A stretch of DNA of 64,000 nt from a gamma proteobacterium symbiont of Ctena orbiculata (GCA_003058525.1 QBVD01000041.1:62001-126000); one strand, 5' to 3'; numbered from the stretch's first letter, positions 45,893 through 56,695 are shown. The notes: generated from the letters alone by a model not told the origin. Program-made: numbers and translations.

Positions 45893-47484
45893 GAGAGTAC
45901 CTCGTTCAGGGCCCGTTCCCAGGTCTCCCGGTCGCAGGCGCGTTGCACCACCAACGGCAGGGCCACTGCACCATGGGCCAGTAACTCTTCGTGTAACGAA
46001 CGGAGCGTGGACCCCGGCCTTTGCTCGAGCTGTCGCTGGCAGAGATGTTCAATCAATTCGGCCCCCAACAGGGCCATGAAGGCGTCCGTCGGGCGCCTTG
46101 AGATCGCCGTCAGGCTGACTTCCGCCCAGCAGGGTATGTCTGAAAGCCGTTTCAGCCGTTCCAGAGCCTGACGGCTGTTGATCTCACCGGCATGAAACTC
46201 CAGGTCTATCGTTGCCTGTTCGGCCAGGGCCAGACGTCTCTGATAGAGCGACAGACGATCATTTTCGGTAAAGTAACCGCGCTCCTCCAGGATTCGGCTC
46301 ATGTAGTGGGCCCACCCCCTTTTGAAAGCGGCGGAGGGGTTGATCTGACGCACCAGACTGTGTGCCGAGACCCCACCGGCCCAAGCCAGATAGTGACGCC
46401 CCGCCCAACTGCTGTAGAGATTGCGCATTCGAATGGCGGAACGGCTCTCGCCACCCCCGACCTGCTGATCATGGGGTATCAGAAAGACCCCTCCCTGCTG
46501 CGTGCGCAGATAGCTGCCGCAATCAGGTTGCCTGAAGCAGCTGTCGGTAATGCGGAATGCCAGAGGCTGTGGGGAGTCGGGCAGGATTTCGAGCCGCTGC
46601 AGGAATGACCTTAGACCAGCCGCCTCCTCCCGATAGGCCTGCAATCTGTAGTCACCGTTGAGCTGCTTGCCGTTGTCCTGTTTTACAGCCTGCAGCGATA
46701 TCCCCTGCCGTTCCAGCTCTTCGTAGGTCTGGTGCAATCGCCTGCGGGCATAGGCCAGGGCATCTTCTACCGGGATATCGATCTGATCGCGGTGACGCAA
46801 CAGCCAGGCGAGCAGTTCCTTTCCGCAATCGGCGGTTCCCGAGGCTGACGGGGTCAGATCTTTGATCATCGCCAGCTTGAAATCATCCACGGCTTCCGCT
46901 GCCTGGCTGCTGAGGGACTGCAAACGTCCCTTGTCGGCACAGCATTCATGGGTCTGCGGAAGATCCCTGCCAAGCCGTTTCAGCCAGGGCACGCCCTTCT
47001 CCGCTGTCTCCAGGGCATCGGCCAACCACAGAGTGGAGACCAGTCCCGGAAGCTCTCCCAGCCGCCCTCTGGCATCCCGCAGGTAGTTGGGGGTCTTCTC
47101 CAATACTCCCATCAGGGCTTCGCACAACTTCTCCGGCTGGCGCACTACCAACTCCTGGAGCAGATGCAATGGGAGATAGCGGGCGGGATCCCGATGGCGC
47201 CAGTCGTGCTCGAGCAGCAAACGGTGCTCAACCATTGCGGTACCGTAGATCAGCTGCAGATCAAGCTGACGATCGGCATCCAGGGCATCATAGTCCAGTT
47301 CCTTGAGGCTCACCAGGAGATTACTGATCAGGCTTGCCAGCGCCCCCATATCGTCGTCCCCATCGGCTGCCAGCAGCCCCTCGTAGCCCGGCACCGATGC
47401 ATAGACAGCCGCCACCGGATGAAAACGGAACCACACCCTGTAGTAGTCTGCGATCAGACTGTCAAAGGCGGCGGCCTCATTGCT
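45889..47484 (-). CDS. DUF885-like protein with degenerate metal site
   Basis: About 531 aa from MSNEAAAFDSLIADYYRVWF (a slightly upstream ATG at 47493 is possible). Overall layout and the GWAHYMSRILEERGYFT block match the DUF885 group, whose members usually carry HExxPGHHLQ. At the matching place this protein reads NLYSSWAGRHYLAWAG, losing the first His and the Glu. It is thus predicted to be non-catalytic or to work differently. Overlaps the OsmC gene by 8 nt and the VOC gene by 4 nt, so the three form an operon. Confidence 0.7.
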   Translation of the reverse strand, partial: SNEAAAFDSLIADYYRVWFRFHPVAAVYASVPGYEGLLAADGDDDMGALASLISNLLVSLKELDYDALDADRQLDLQLIYGTAMVEHRLLLEHDWRHRDPARYLPLHLLQELVVRQPEKLCEALMGVLEKTPNYLRDARGRLGELPGLVSTLWLADALETAEKGVPWLKRLGRDLPQTHECCADKGRLQSLSSQAAEAVDDFKLAMIKDLTPSASGTADCGKELLAWLLRHRDQIDIPVEDALAYARRRLHQTYEELERQGISLQAVKQDNGKQLNGDYRLQAYREEAAGLRSFLQRLEILPDSPQPLAFRITDSCFRQPDCGSYLRTQQGGVFLIPHDQQVGGGESRSAIRMRNLYSSWAGRHYLAWAGGVSAHSLVRQINPSAAFKRGWAHYMSRILEERGYFTENDRLSLYQRRLALAEQATIDLEFHAGEINSRQALERLKRLSDIPCWAEVSLTAISRRPTDAFMALLGAELIEHLCQRQLEQRPGSTLRSLHEELLAHGAVALPLVVQRACDRETWERALNEVLS

Positions 47485-47896
47485 CATCGCGGATCTCATA
47501 GTCGTGGGTGATCTCAGCGCTCTTTCCAAGCATCAGGGATGCGGAACAGTATTTCTCAGCACTTAGCGAGATGGCGCGGGCCACGTGTTTTTCGCTAAGC
47601 CCCTTGCCGGAAACGATGAAATGGGCATGGATTCGGGTGAATACCTTGGGATCCTGCTGTGCCCGCTCTGCTTCGAGCTCCACCACGCAACGGGTCACCT
47701 GTTGGCGGGATTTGCGTAAAATCGACAACACATCGAATTCGGCACACCCCCCCATGCCAAGCAGCAGCATTTCCATCGGCCTGACGCCCAGATTGCGGCC
47801 ACCATGCTCTGGCGGACCGTCCATCACAATCCCATGACCACTCCCGGACTCCCCCATCATCACAGAATCCTCCACCCATACGACCCGTGCTTTCAT
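47477..47896 (-). CDS. OsmC family protein
   Basis: 139 aa. Family marks: GGRNLGVRPMEMLLLGMGGC (first redox Cys) and YCSASLMLGKSAEITHDYEI (second Cys region). OsmC-type proteins reduce organic hydroperoxides with a Cys pair; this branch resembles YhfA-like members often found beside crp, as here. Confidence 0.88.
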   Translation of the reverse strand: MKARVVWVEDSVMMGESGSGHGIVMDGPPEHGGRNLGVRPMEMLLLGMGGCAEFDVLSILRKSRQQVTRCVVELEAERAQQDPKVFTRIHAHFIVSGKGLSEKHVARAISLSAEKYCSASLMLGKSAEITHDYEIRDEQ

Positions 47897-48217
47897 CAGC
47901 TGCTCCAGTTATCCACCCCGAAGCCAGCAAAGATGTGACACCGGGGATAGATGATTAGTATGAATTGCGTTAAATTAATGAACTATTGTTTTTGTTAAAC
48001 TATGCGTCTATTGAATATACTGAAGGTTATACATTCGACAAGTTGAAAAGGGTTGCTAAACTAGATCCTAAACTCTTTTTAGAGACGACGACAATAAAAC
48101 TACGGAAGAGGGCTCAGATTTTACTGCGATGTAGATCACCTGAACCTGCCGACAGGCAGATAGCTGGATCATTCTGCAGGCTGATCTCTCCCCACAACAG
48201 CTAAGAGTCCCAAGATC
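47897..48217. other. crp upstream region
   Basis: 321 bp, AT-rich near 47950-48080. A 72-codon open frame here has no family signature or Shine-Dalgarno. Contains a candidate Crp site at 48125-48140. Confidence 0.5.
48125..48140. promoter_or_regulatory. Candidate Crp autoregulatory site
   Basis: TGCGA-TGTAGA-TCACC fits the Crp consensus TGTGA-N6-TCACA at 8 of 10 half-site bases and lies 78 nt before the crp start. Confidence 0.5.
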
Positions 48218-48871
48218 ATGACGATCATAAAACCGCCACCGCAGGAACCTGAGTATCTTCAGCGATTCCTCTCCTTTTGTCATCGCCGACGTTACCCCAA
48301 GAATACCGAGATTATTCATATCGGTGATCCGGCGGATATCCTCTATTACATCACGGAAGGCTCGGTAGCTGTCTACATCGAAGATGAAGACGGTCGGGAG
48401 ATTATCCTCACCTACCTCAACAAAGGACAATTTGTCGGCGAGATGGGTCTTTTCATCCCCGAACCCAAGCGCAGTGTGATGGTTCGCACGCGAACATCCT
48501 GTCAGATAGCGGAGATCAGCTATCAGCGACTGGAACAGCTCTTCAACCACGATCTCAAGGATTATACCAAAGACATCCTGTATGCCATGGGGGCGCAGCT
48601 GTCACAGCGTCTTAATCAGACCAGCAACAAGGTCGGGCATCTGGCCTTTTTCGATGTGACCGGTCGTATCGCCAGAACGCTGCTCGATCTGTGCAAGGAG
48701 CCGGACGCCATGACCCATCCCGACGGTATGCAGATCCGTATTACCCGTCAGGAGATCGGCCGTATTGTCGGCTGTTCCCGTGAGATGGCAGGCAGGGTAC
48801 TGAAGAACCTGGAAGAGCAGGGGCTGATCAGCGTAAAGGGCAAGACCATCGTCGTCTTCGGCACCCGCTGA
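48218..48871 (+). CDS. crp: cAMP receptor protein (Crp/Vfr-like regulator)
   Basis: 217 aa. The cyclic-nucleotide domain with [10 protein letters not shown] and [17 protein letters not shown] holds the cAMP phosphate-binding Glu/Arg region; the helix-turn-helix [20 protein letters not shown] starts near residue 176; it ends [10 protein letters not shown]. The close match to enteric Crp across the DNA-reading helix predicts TGTGA-N6-TCACA recognition. Confidence 0.95.
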   Translation: MTIIKPPPQEPEYLQRFLSFCHRRRYPKNTEIIHIGDPADILYYITEGSVAVYIEDEDGREIILTYLNKGQFVGEMGLFIPEPKRSVMVRTRTSCQIAEISYQRLEQLFNHDLKDYTKDILYAMGAQLSQRLNQTSNKVGHLAFFDVTGRIARTLLDLCKEPDAMTHPDGMQIRITRQEIGRIVGCSREMAGRVLKNLEEQGLISVKGKTIVVFGTR

Positions 48872-48955
48872 ACACGGGTTCCACAAATCCCCCGGCTGCC
48901 CAAGTACCCGCTGCCGGGGCGGCGGATGCCGCATACCAATCCCGACCCGCGCGCC

Positions 48956-49534
48956 TCATTCAGCATTTCCGGCGACAGTCCGATGTCGCGGACAACTGAG
49001 CAGATGATCGTTCACCATCCCCACTGCCTGCATAAAGGCATAGCAGATCGTGCTGCCGACAAAACGAAATCCGCGTCGTTTGAGCTCCTTACTCATCGTA
49101 TCGGAAAGAGGTGTGGAAGCCGGCACCTGCTGCAGGCTGCGCCAACGGTTGTGGATCGGCTCACCATCCACGAATGACCAGAGCAGCCTGACCAATCCCT
49201 CCCCCGACTCCAGTTCCAACACGGCTCTGGCGTTATCGATCGTCGAAGCCACTTTGAGCCGGTTACGCACGATACCTGGATCAGCGAGTAACCTCGCCAC
49301 GTCTCCGTCGTCATAGCAAGCAATCCGCTCCACGTCAAAATCATGAAAGGCGCGACGATACCCCTCACGTTTACGCAGGATGGTCAACCAGGAGAGGCCG
49401 GCCTGGGCCCCCTCCAAAACAAGCATTTCGAAAAGGTGGCGCGGATCATGGGAGGGGACACCCCACTCCACATCGTGATATTGCATATATTCTTCATTCC
49501 CCAGACACCATGGACACCGTTTATCGCCACTCAT
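48956..49534 (-). CDS. tag: DNA-3-methyladenine glycosylase I
   Basis: 192 aa. Removes 3-methyladenine from DNA. RCPWCLGNEEYMQYHDVEWG, MLVLEGAQAGLSWLTILRKR and the zinc ligands (N-terminal Cys and His plus C-terminal His and Cys, LLSCPRH) are visible. Overlaps the following VOC gene by 4 nt. Confidence 0.95.
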   Translation of the reverse strand: MSGDKRCPWCLGNEEYMQYHDVEWGVPSHDPRHLFEMLVLEGAQAGLSWLTILRKREGYRRAFHDFDVERIACYDDGDVARLLADPGIVRNRLKVASTIDNARAVLELESGEGLVRLLWSFVDGEPIHNRWRSLQQVPASTPLSDTMSKELKRRGFRFVGSTICYAFMQAVGMVNDHLLSCPRHRTVAGNAE

Positions 49535-49956
49535 TCCTCTTCTCCGGCATCAGGTCCTATCCAGAAGTGGGGCACATAGGCCACTTCCCACAGGAAACCG
49601 TCCGGATCGGCAAAGTAACCGGAGTATCCGCCCCAAAAGGTCTCCTGGGCCGGTTTCACCAGCCGCGCACCGGCGCTCAATGCCTCTGACATTACCCTAT
49701 CCACCGCCTCCCGGCTGGTTACATTGTGCGCCAGGGTGAAACCGGGAAAACCGGAACCCTGGCCGGAAACATTGGCATCATCCGCCAGGGCCTGTTTCGG
49801 ATAGAGCGCCAACCAACTACCCTGCAGCTGAAAAAAGGCAACCTCTTGGCTGTCAAAATCGAAGCGTGTTAAACCGAGGGCCTCATAGAACCCGATGGAT
49901 TGTTTCAGGGCCTTTACCCCCAGAGTGATGAGATTGATTCTTGGTTCCATAGTCAC
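49531..49956 (-). CDS. VOC family protein
   Basis: 141 aa. INLITLGVKALKQSIGFYEALGL and GGYSGYFADPDGFLWEVAYVP are typical of the glyoxalase/bleomycin-resistance fold; substrate unknown. Forms a two-gene unit with tag. Confidence 0.87.
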   Translation of the reverse strand: MTMEPRINLITLGVKALKQSIGFYEALGLTRFDFDSQEVAFFQLQGSWLALYPKQALADDANVSGQGSGFPGFTLAHNVTSREAVDRVMSEALSAGARLVKPAQETFWGGYSGYFADPDGFLWEVAYVPHFWIGPDAGEEE

Positions 49957-50514
49957 ACTACTCCCGGTCGGTGGTTGTCCAGTGAAACCATGTTACTCCA
50001 CGGCTACTGACACCATTGTGTCAGTATTGCCCATACCATCTGCTCTTCAGTTCGGTGAATTGTTTATCACCGGTTAGTGATTTTTTCATAGTTGGACGCT
50101 GACAAAGGTGACTGGCTTGGACCTAACTATAACAAACCATGTCATTTCATCAGGACATCAAGCAGAAACCATACATATGTGCAACCGGATATATGGCAAA
50201 GCAGCGTAGCGCTTGTCCATCTGATGACAAGCCAGGAGGCATCCCAGTCTCTCTATGTACGGCGGATCGAGCACTGGCTGACAGCCATATGGCGATCGAC
50301 AACAGAGATGGGGCAGTCTCTACACTGGATAAAACCGTCAAACAGAAGAAAAGGCAGAAATCGGCCGAATCTGTTACCGACGATTTGGAAGATAGATCGA
50401 AAGCCGATAAACGGCGTAAGCGGTAACCGGCGGGAAGGTCTCCTAGGCCGGCCTTACCTGCCGTGCCCAGGTCTTGGCGGTCTTCCTGTAACCTGAGCGT
50501 TCCCGGAGCCGCAC
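49957..50514. other. Intergenic region with possible small transcript
   Basis: 558 bp. Two overlapping plus-strand frames (50092-50496; 50139-50426, Lys/Arg-rich end) have no recognised domain or Shine-Dalgarno. An imperfect GC hairpin CGGCGGGAAGG / CCTTACCTGCCG at 50428-50463 could end a transcript. No function assigned. Confidence 0.4.
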
Positions 50515-51204
50515 TCAGGCATCAGCGGTTGCACCCACGGCCAGGAGAAAATCGTTCAGTGTGCGTCCCTCCTTGGGCTTAAAACGGGTAACCGTCTGTA
50601 AAATATCCTCTATCCGGTCGAGTCGAAAATGGCGAAACGCACCACGCAGCTCACACCAGGCACCCAAGGTCCATTTCTCACCCCAGTAGAAGAGACAAAG
50701 GGGCCAGACAATGCGTTCGGATTTAACACCATCCGCCCTTTGGTATCCCATCTTTACTTTGCATTTAACAGCAATGGCCTGGCGCAATATCGCGACATGC
50801 CCCCGTACCCTTTCGGACAGATGCATGTCTGGTACCAGCATGGCCTCATCTTCGAGCACCGGACGCAACCGTTGCGGTACTATTCTTTCTATCTTGCGTC
50901 GCACCCGAGCCGCCGCCCCGGCCAGATCACGATCCGACCAGGCCTGCGCCATACGGATACCGAGCAACAGGGCACTCAGCTCCTCGTCATCGAACATCAA
51001 GGGCGGCAAGCGAAATCCCTCGCATAGGCGATAGCCGGCACCTGCCGTGCCCTCGATGGGGACACCGGATGCCGACAGGGCGTCGATATCGCGATAGATG
51101 GTACGTTGTGATACCTCGAGCATGCGGGCTAGTTCCCGGGCGGTAAGATAGCATTTCGTATCCAGCTCCTGGCTGATGCGAAAAAGGCGGTCGGCGCGAC
51201 GCAT
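50515..51204 (-). CDS. YafY/DeoR-type HTH transcriptional regulator with WYL-like domain
   Basis: 229 aa. N-terminal winged helix ([40 protein letters not shown]), a central all-helical part and a C-terminal WYL-type ligand-binding region (IVWPLCLFYWGEKWTLGAWC; FRHFRLDRIEDIL). Target and ligand unknown. Overlaps trpC by one base, so it is expressed with the tryptophan genes or uses that transcript. Confidence 0.85.
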   Translation of the reverse strand: MRRADRLFRISQELDTKCYLTARELARMLEVSQRTIYRDIDALSASGVPIEGTAGAGYRLCEGFRLPPLMFDDEELSALLLGIRMAQAWSDRDLAGAAARVRRKIERIVPQRLRPVLEDEAMLVPDMHLSERVRGHVAILRQAIAVKCKVKMGYQRADGVKSERIVWPLCLFYWGEKWTLGAWCELRGAFRHFRLDRIEDILQTVTRFKPKEGRTLNDFLLAVGATADA

Positions 51205-52001
51205 CAGGCAAAGAGTTGAGCCAGCTTCGCCCCCGGATCTTCGGCCCGCATAAAGGCCTCGCCCACCAGAAAGGCGTTTACCTGATGGCTGCGCATCAGG
51301 GCCACATCCTCGATTGTCAGAATGCCACTCTCTGTCACCACGATCCTGTCGGGTGGAAGCATGGGCAGCAGCGCCAAAGTGGTGTCGAGACAGACATCGA
51401 AGGTCCGAAGATTGCGGTTATTGATACCGATCAGACGGTTGTCCACCCGCAAGGCCCGCTGCAACTCCTCGCCATCATGGACCTCGATCAAGACATCCAT
51501 GCCCAACTGGTGGGCCAGATCATTCAATCCGTTGAGCTGCCGGTCATCGAGACAGGCGGCGATCAATAGAATACAGTCTGCACCGATCGCCCGCGCCTCA
51601 TAGACCTGATAGGGATCGATAATAAAATCTTTACGGATAACCGGCAGATTGCAGGCAGCCCGCGCCTGTTGCAGATATTGATCGCTACCTTGAAAGAAGT
51701 CGATGTCGGTCAATACAGAGAGGCAGGCAGCCCCGCCTTGAGCATAGCTCTGAGCGATCTGCGCAGGTTCAAAATACTCTCTCAACACACCCTTGCTGGG
51801 TGACGCCTTCTTGATCTCGGCGATCACACCCGACTCGCCTGCCGCCAGTTTGCCTGCAATCGCATCCGCAAAACCACGCGGTTCAGTAGCCTGAGATAGC
51901 TGCGTCTCCAGCTCGGCGATGGATCGTAGCGATGCCCTTTCACTGATCTCCTGCCGTTTGCGCCGGGTGATCTTCAACAGAATATCGGGAGTGCCGGTCA
52001 T
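51204..52001 (-). CDS. trpC: Indole-3-glycerol phosphate synthase
   Basis: 265 aa from the ATG at 52001 (a GTG at 52007 overlaps the trpD stop). Monofunctional. [40 protein letters not shown] and [19 protein letters not shown] carry catalytic Lys/Glu residues. Confidence 0.97.
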   Translation of the reverse strand: MTGTPDILLKITRRKRQEISERASLRSIAELETQLSQATEPRGFADAIAGKLAAGESGVIAEIKKASPSKGVLREYFEPAQIAQSYAQGGAACLSVLTDIDFFQGSDQYLQQARAACNLPVIRKDFIIDPYQVYEARAIGADCILLIAACLDDRQLNGLNDLAHQLGMDVLIEVHDGEELQRALRVDNRLIGINNRNLRTFDVCLDTTLALLPMLPPDRIVVTESGILTIEDVALMRSHQVNAFLVGEAFMRAEDPGAKLAQLFA

Positions 52002-52003
52002 GA

Positions 52004-53026
52004 TCACTCAAAGCTCTGGGTCAGTACCACCAGGCGATCGAGACGGTTGCGGGCCTCACCGCTGTTAATCGCGTGATTGGCCTTCTCGATACCCGCTTGC
52101 AGATTCTCAGCCAGGCCGGCGGTATAGATAGCGGCCCCGGCATTGAACACCACGATATCCCGCGCCGGTCCGGGGCTGTCTTCCAGCACCCCGCGGATCA
52201 TGGCTAGGCTCCCCGCAGCGTCGTTGACCCGAATGGCATCCAGCGAACTGCGCTGCAGACCGAATTGCTCGGGTTGGATGGTAAAACGCCTGATCTGGCC
52301 ATCTTTCAACTCCGCCACATCGGTGACATCTCCGATACTGATCTCATCCAGGCCATCATGGGAGTGAACCACCATGACATGCCGACTTCCCAGTCGCTGT
52401 AACACCTCCGCCAGTGGTTCAAGCAAGTCGCTGTCGAAAACGCCAAGCAGCTGATTCGGCACCCCCGCGGGATTGGTGAGTGGTCCCAGCACATTGAAGA
52501 TGGTGCGCACACCCATCTCCTTGCGCGGACCGATGGCGTGCTTCATCGCGCTGTGATGGCCGGGGGCGAACATGAAGCCAACCCCCACTTCACGCACGCA
52601 CTGTTCCACCTGTTGGGGCGACAAGTCGAGCCTGACGCCTGCGGCCTCAAGCGCATCGGCGCTGCCCGACTTGGAAGAGACCGAACGGTTTCCATGTTTT
52701 GCCACATGACAGCCGGCGGCCGCGGCAACAAACATGCAGGCCGTCGAGACATTGAAGGTGCCCGATGCGTCACCGCCCGTACCGACGATATCTACCGTAT
52801 TCGAAAGATCAGCAATGGAGACACCGGAGGCCAGCTCACGCATCACCGAAGCGGCAGCGGCGATTTCGCTGACAGTCTCCTCTTTCATGCGCAGGCCGAC
52901 AAGAAATCCTCCGATCTGGGCCGGGGTGGCGTTACCGGTCATGATGTTGCGCATCACGGCAGTCATCTCATCGGCGGCGAGGTCCTGGCGGGCCAGCACT
53001 TTTTTTATTGCTTGCTGCATTTCCAC
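52004..53026 (-). CDS. trpD: Anthranilate phosphoribosyltransferase
   Basis: 340 aa. [39 protein letters not shown] and [20 protein letters not shown] are diagnostic. GTG start at 53026 chosen because AGGAG lies 7 nt upstream. It is separated from trpG by 3.8 kb of unrelated genes. Confidence 0.97.
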   Translation of the reverse strand: MEMQQAIKKVLARQDLAADEMTAVMRNIMTGNATPAQIGGFLVGLRMKEETVSEIAAAASVMRELASGVSIADLSNTVDIVGTGGDASGTFNVSTACMFVAAAAGCHVAKHGNRSVSSKSGSADALEAAGVRLDLSPQQVEQCVREVGVGFMFAPGHHSAMKHAIGPRKEMGVRTIFNVLGPLTNPAGVPNQLLGVFDSDLLEPLAEVLQRLGSRHVMVVHSHDGLDEISIGDVTDVAELKDGQIRRFTIQPEQFGLQRSSLDAIRVNDAAGSLAMIRGVLEDSPGPARDIVVFNAGAAIYTAGLAENLQAGIEKANHAINSGEARNRLDRLVVLTQSFE

Positions 53027-53547
53027 GGATCGTCTCCTCTAGGGCCTGTTATCCGGAACCAAGGCATTTTAATAGGATTTCGACTTTAATGAAATCGATA
53101 GCCTTGTTGATAATCCACCTCAATACAATCACCAAAGAGATAATTAAGGCGCCCGCCCAGAATGTACTTTTATAAATTTAATGAGGCAGCATTCAGAGAA
53201 CAACCCAATGCCGGCAACGCATGCCGCGAGAGGTAACCCTTACATATTCAAGATTGTATTCAACTCGATGATCGGACAGGCGCTGGAGGACAAGTGAGGA
53301 TTTGTTGGCGATAATCCAGCGACTTTACGCGAGCGGTTATAGATTGATCCCAAGCGTTGGCTCTATATTGAGTCAGAATATTGAGAGCAGTTTCGAACAT
53401 TATACCGGGTTCTGCTTCAGGCTCATTGAGGCCTACCGGATAACAGGTTTCTGAATAATGCCTGATCCTCGTCTGCTTTCACAAGACATCACATGAGCTC
53501 ACATCGCTTAATAGCTTTCTTGTGTAAATTTCGGCTTTGTTGAGGGC
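53027..53547. other. Intergenic region bounded by short inverted repeats
   Basis: 521 bp without a recognised gene, AT-rich. Contains the inverted-repeat pair 53045-53447. No transposase fragment could be identified. Confidence 0.5.
53045..53447. repeat. Possible MITE/IS remnant with 12-bp inverted ends
   Basis: CCTGTTATCCGG (53045-53056) and its exact complement (53436-53447). The left side extends as CTAGGGCCTGTTA, sharing 13 bases with the terminus of the 42.7-kb MITE. Confidence 0.4.
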
Positions 53548-55119
53548 TCAGATCCTAAAGCCGCGAACCACAGAGCGCATGTTCTCAGCCAGCCCGGCAA
53601 GATCCTTGGAGAGTTCGGTCATGGCCTCCGCGCTACGGGCATTGGTCTGTGCAGCATCTCCCACTGAATGGATGTTACCGCTGATGTCCTGGGCGACGAT
53701 GCTCTGTTGATTGGCGGCGGTGGCCACCATCTGGTTGAGGTCGCTGATTTCGGTAATCATCCCCGTGATCTCATTCAACACATCGACAACCTTGCTCGAC
53801 TGATCGATACCGACCCGCGCCTGGTTGCTGCCCTCATCCATCACCCGGCCCGCCTCATGGGCCCGTCGCTGCAGTTTTTCGATCATCTGATTGATCTCTT
53901 CCGTCGATCGTTGGGTGCGGTCCGCCAGGGTTCTGACCTCATCCGCCACCACCGCGAAGCCTCGGCCATGTACACCGGCCCTTGCCGCTTCGATGGCCGC
54001 GTTCAGCGCCAATAGATTGGTCTGTTCGGCTATCTCCCTGATGACATCGAGTATCTTGCCGATCGCGTCACTCTCCGATTCCAGGGTCCGGATCGTCTCA
54101 GCCGCCGTCTCGACCTCGCCGGCCATGCTGTTGATCATATTCATGGCTTCCCCAACGACCGACCTTCCGGCGGTGGCCGCATCATTCGATTTTCTGGTAG
54201 TATCGGCCGCGCTTTCTGCCGTTTTGGCCACCTCGACGATGGAATGGGACATCTCCTCCGAAGCGGTGGCCATCTGCTCGAGTGTGGAGCGCTGTCGACA
54301 GATCTCATTACCGACTTCAGCAACGGTTTCCGCCGATTTACAGGCATCCGACGCCAACTGTTTCGCGGTTTCATCCAGGCGTCCGAGCACGGTCCTCAAT
54401 CCCGCCTGCACCATCACTCCCGCCAACTCCACTGCGCCGACATCGCTCATATTGCCTGTATAGACATACTGCATGATCGGGTTATTCACCAGTCGCCTGG
54501 CCCGCGCCGCCGATTGTCTCACTTCGCGGGTCGCAATTGAGGCCACGCCATAGCTGATCACTATGCCGCCCATCCAGCCCAACAGCTGTGGCAACCATGA
54601 CCAGCCACCGAATAACGAGAAGAGCGCCATCGGCAGGCTGAAGATCAACGCCAGCCAGAAAAACTGACGCAGTGTGCTGCCGGGCCGAAAACGCAGCGCG
54701 AAGGGTATGCGGCCTTTGCGCAGGGATGTATAGAGTTTCTCCGCCCGCGCCACCCGTTCACGGCTGGGAGCGACACGTACCGACTGGTAACCCACCTTGG
54801 TCTCACCCTCATACACCGACGTCACATAGGCGTCCACCCAGTAATAGCCGCCATCCTTGCTGCGGTTTTTCACAATCCCCATCCAGGACTCATCCCGCTT
54901 CAGCGTCTCCCATAGATCGGCGAAGGCCTCTGGCGGCATATCCGGGTGGCGAACGATATTGTGGTTGACGTTCAGCAATTCATCCCGGGAGTACTGACTG
55001 ATGTCAACAAAGGCCTGATTGGCCTGGGTGATGATACCTTTAAGGTCGGTGGTCGATATGAGTTCAGCGTCCGATGCTACCGAGGATTCCTGATCCTTGA
55101 TCGGTAGATTGATTTTCAT
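53548..55119 (-). CDS. Aer-like chemoreceptor with N-terminal PAS domain
   Basis: 523 aa. A cytoplasmic PAS domain (residues about 15-125: [38 protein letters not shown]), like Aer with FAD, precedes two membrane segments ([38 protein letters not shown]) and the signalling domain with tip [18 protein letters not shown]. Probably senses redox or oxygen; the cofactor needs experiment. A FliA-like promoter lies at 55159-55185. It interrupts the trp cluster. Confidence 0.92.
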   Translation of the reverse strand: MKINLPIKDQESSVASDAELISTTDLKGIITQANQAFVDISQYSRDELLNVNHNIVRHPDMPPEAFADLWETLKRDESWMGIVKNRSKDGGYYWVDAYVTSVYEGETKVGYQSVRVAPSRERVARAEKLYTSLRKGRIPFALRFRPGSTLRQFFWLALIFSLPMALFSLFGGWSWLPQLLGWMGGIVISYGVASIATREVRQSAARARRLVNNPIMQYVYTGNMSDVGAVELAGVMVQAGLRTVLGRLDETAKQLASDACKSAETVAEVGNEICRQRSTLEQMATASEEMSHSIVEVAKTAESAADTTRKSNDAATAGRSVVGEAMNMINSMAGEVETAAETIRTLESESDAIGKILDVIREIAEQTNLLALNAAIEAARAGVHGRGFAVVADEVRTLADRTQRSTEEINQMIEKLQRRAHEAGRVMDEGSNQARVGIDQSSKVVDVLNEITGMITEISDLNQMVATAANQQSIVAQDISGNIHSVGDAAQTNARSAEAMTELSKDLAGLAENMRSVVRGFRI

Positions 55120-55480
55120 TGCGGTAGGTGCCTTTAAAGACAGATTAAACTACAACGTGTATCGGCCGGATAGACTTTAACTGAAGGACTTTCTGGCACA
55201 ATGAGGGTAAATAGTCACTATTGTCCTGAACTGTAACAATCGGGTCTTGCACGACAGATGCCGTTTTATTCGCATATCGGGTAATTGGTCGGCAGTCTCT
55301 ACCGCTGCCTACCGCAAAAAGTACGATAAAAATCCCATTTATTAAAGAACAACATAAAATGCACGCATTACAAATCGGAATGCTCCTTCTATTTAACATT
55401 TTATAACTCAAGCAAAGTTCAAATTAGCCGAAACAACCATTGCGACAATACCACTGTTTTTATGGTACTACTCCAGTGAA
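55120..55480. other. Divergent promoter region of the Aer-like and HD-GYP genes
   Basis: 361 bp. Holds a FliA-like promoter for the receptor. For the plus-strand HD-GYP gene no clear -35/-10 pair was found. No small gene seen. Confidence 0.5.
55159..55185 (-). promoter_or_regulatory. Candidate sigma-28 (FliA) promoter of the Aer-like receptor
   Basis: Minus strand TTCAGTTA-N11-GCCGATAC: -10 matches 7 of 8 and -35 matches 5 of 8 at exact spacing. A better TAAAG is present but at the wrong spacing. Confidence 0.5.
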
Positions 55481-56695
55481 ATGATTAAACAGATTACCAC
55501 GCAACAAATCAGACCGGGCATGTATGTCCATAAACTGGATTGCTCATGGCTGGATCACCCTTTCGCAAGAAATAGCTTCCTCATCAAAGATATGGATGAT
55601 GTACGTAAATTGCGTGGCGTAAAATTCAGTCAAATTTTGATTGATACGGAGAAGGGCCTTGACGTCGATGTGCGGATTGCAACCCAGGCCTCGGATCCAC
55701 AGCCGGAAGAGACGGTTGAAAAAGAGGTTAAATGTCCGAAAGACAGGCAGAAACGTATTTCGGTGGCGGAGGAGCGGCAGCGGGCTGGTGCGGTCAAGCA
55801 AGAGGCCGAGCGTGTGATCACAGGGATCATGGCGGACATCAAGCTGGGTAAAAGGATCGATGCTGAACGCGTGTCACCGGTCGTGGAGCATATGATGGGA
55901 TCAGTATTCCGCAACGAAGACGCCCTGCTGGGATTGACCCGCATCCGTCAGATGGACAAGTACACCTTTGAACATTCGGTGAGCGTATCGGTATTGTTAA
56001 TCGCATTTGCGAAACAACTTGGGTTGGAAGAGTCGATTATTCGGGATTTGGGCATTGGCGGGTTATTGCACGATATCGGTAAAATGCGTGTTCCCGATAA
56101 GATCCTGAATAAACCGGGGCGTCTGAACGATGAAGAGTTCGCGGTCATACGTGAACATGTGAATCATGGTCACGGCCTGGTTGACGGCGTGGAAACGATA
56201 TCCGCCACCGCGCTGGAAGTCGTGACGCAGCACCATGAGCGCATCGACGGCAGCGGCTATCCATGCAAACTGCAAGGTCATGAGACCAGTTTAAATGGAA
56301 AAATGGCTGCCGTGGTGGATGTCTATGACGCCATTACAAGCGATCGCGTCTACCATAAAGGACAACTGCCAAGCGTGGTGCTGAAACGCATGATAGAGTG
56401 GAGCGGTTCCCATTTCGATCCAAAGTTGGTGCAGCACTTTATTCAATGTGTCGGCATCTATCCGGTGGGCTCAGTGGTGGCGTTGGAAAGCGAGCGCCTG
56501 GCGATCGTGATCCAGTCGCCCGAGGAAGGCCTATTGGAGCCCCTGGTCAACATGGTTTACGACCTTCGCAAACGCCGCTTTATCACACCCCGGCTACTCG
56601 ATCTGGCAAACCAGCCGGAGGGCGAAAAGGATCGCATACTGCGCCTGGAATCTGCTGAGAGTTACGGCATTCGGCCTGAAGTGTTCATGCAATAA
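55481..56695 (+). CDS. HD-GYP domain cyclic-di-GMP phosphodiesterase with DUF3391
   Basis: 404 aa. N-terminal DUF3391 region (IRPGMYVHKLDCSWLDHPF), then an HD-GYP domain: HSVSVSVLLIAFA, HDIGK near residue 196, and the GYP signature HHERIDGSGYP near residue 250. All catalytic His/Asp are present, so c-di-GMP hydrolysis is expected. No receiver or membrane segment, so input is through DUF3391. Next to a chemoreceptor, it fits motility control. Confidence 0.92.
   Translation: MIKQITTQQIRPGMYVHKLDCSWLDHPFARNSFLIKDMDDVRKLRGVKFSQILIDTEKGLDVDVRIATQASDPQPEETVEKEVKCPKDRQKRISVAEERQRAGAVKQEAERVITGIMADIKLGKRIDAERVSPVVEHMMGSVFRNEDALLGLTRIRQMDKYTFEHSVSVSVLLIAFAKQLGLEESIIRDLGIGGLLHDIGKMRVPDKILNKPGRLNDEEFAVIREHVNHGHGLVDGVETISATALEVVTQHHERIDGSGYPCKLQGHETSLNGKMAAVVDVYDAITSDRVYHKGQLPSVVLKRMIEWSGSHFDPKLVQHFIQCVGIYPVGSVVALESERLAIVIQSPEEGLLEPLVNMVYDLRKRRFITPRLLDLANQPEGEKDRILRLESAESYGIRPEVFMQ

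Noticed and set aside
47986-48204. 72-codon plus-strand frame before crp
   Set aside because: No Shine-Dalgarno, no family signature, and it covers the likely crp regulatory region.
50139-50426. 95-codon plus-strand frame with a Lys/Arg-rich end
   Set aside because: No recognisable domain and no ribosome-binding site; overlaps another equally plausible frame. Left as part of the intergenic description.
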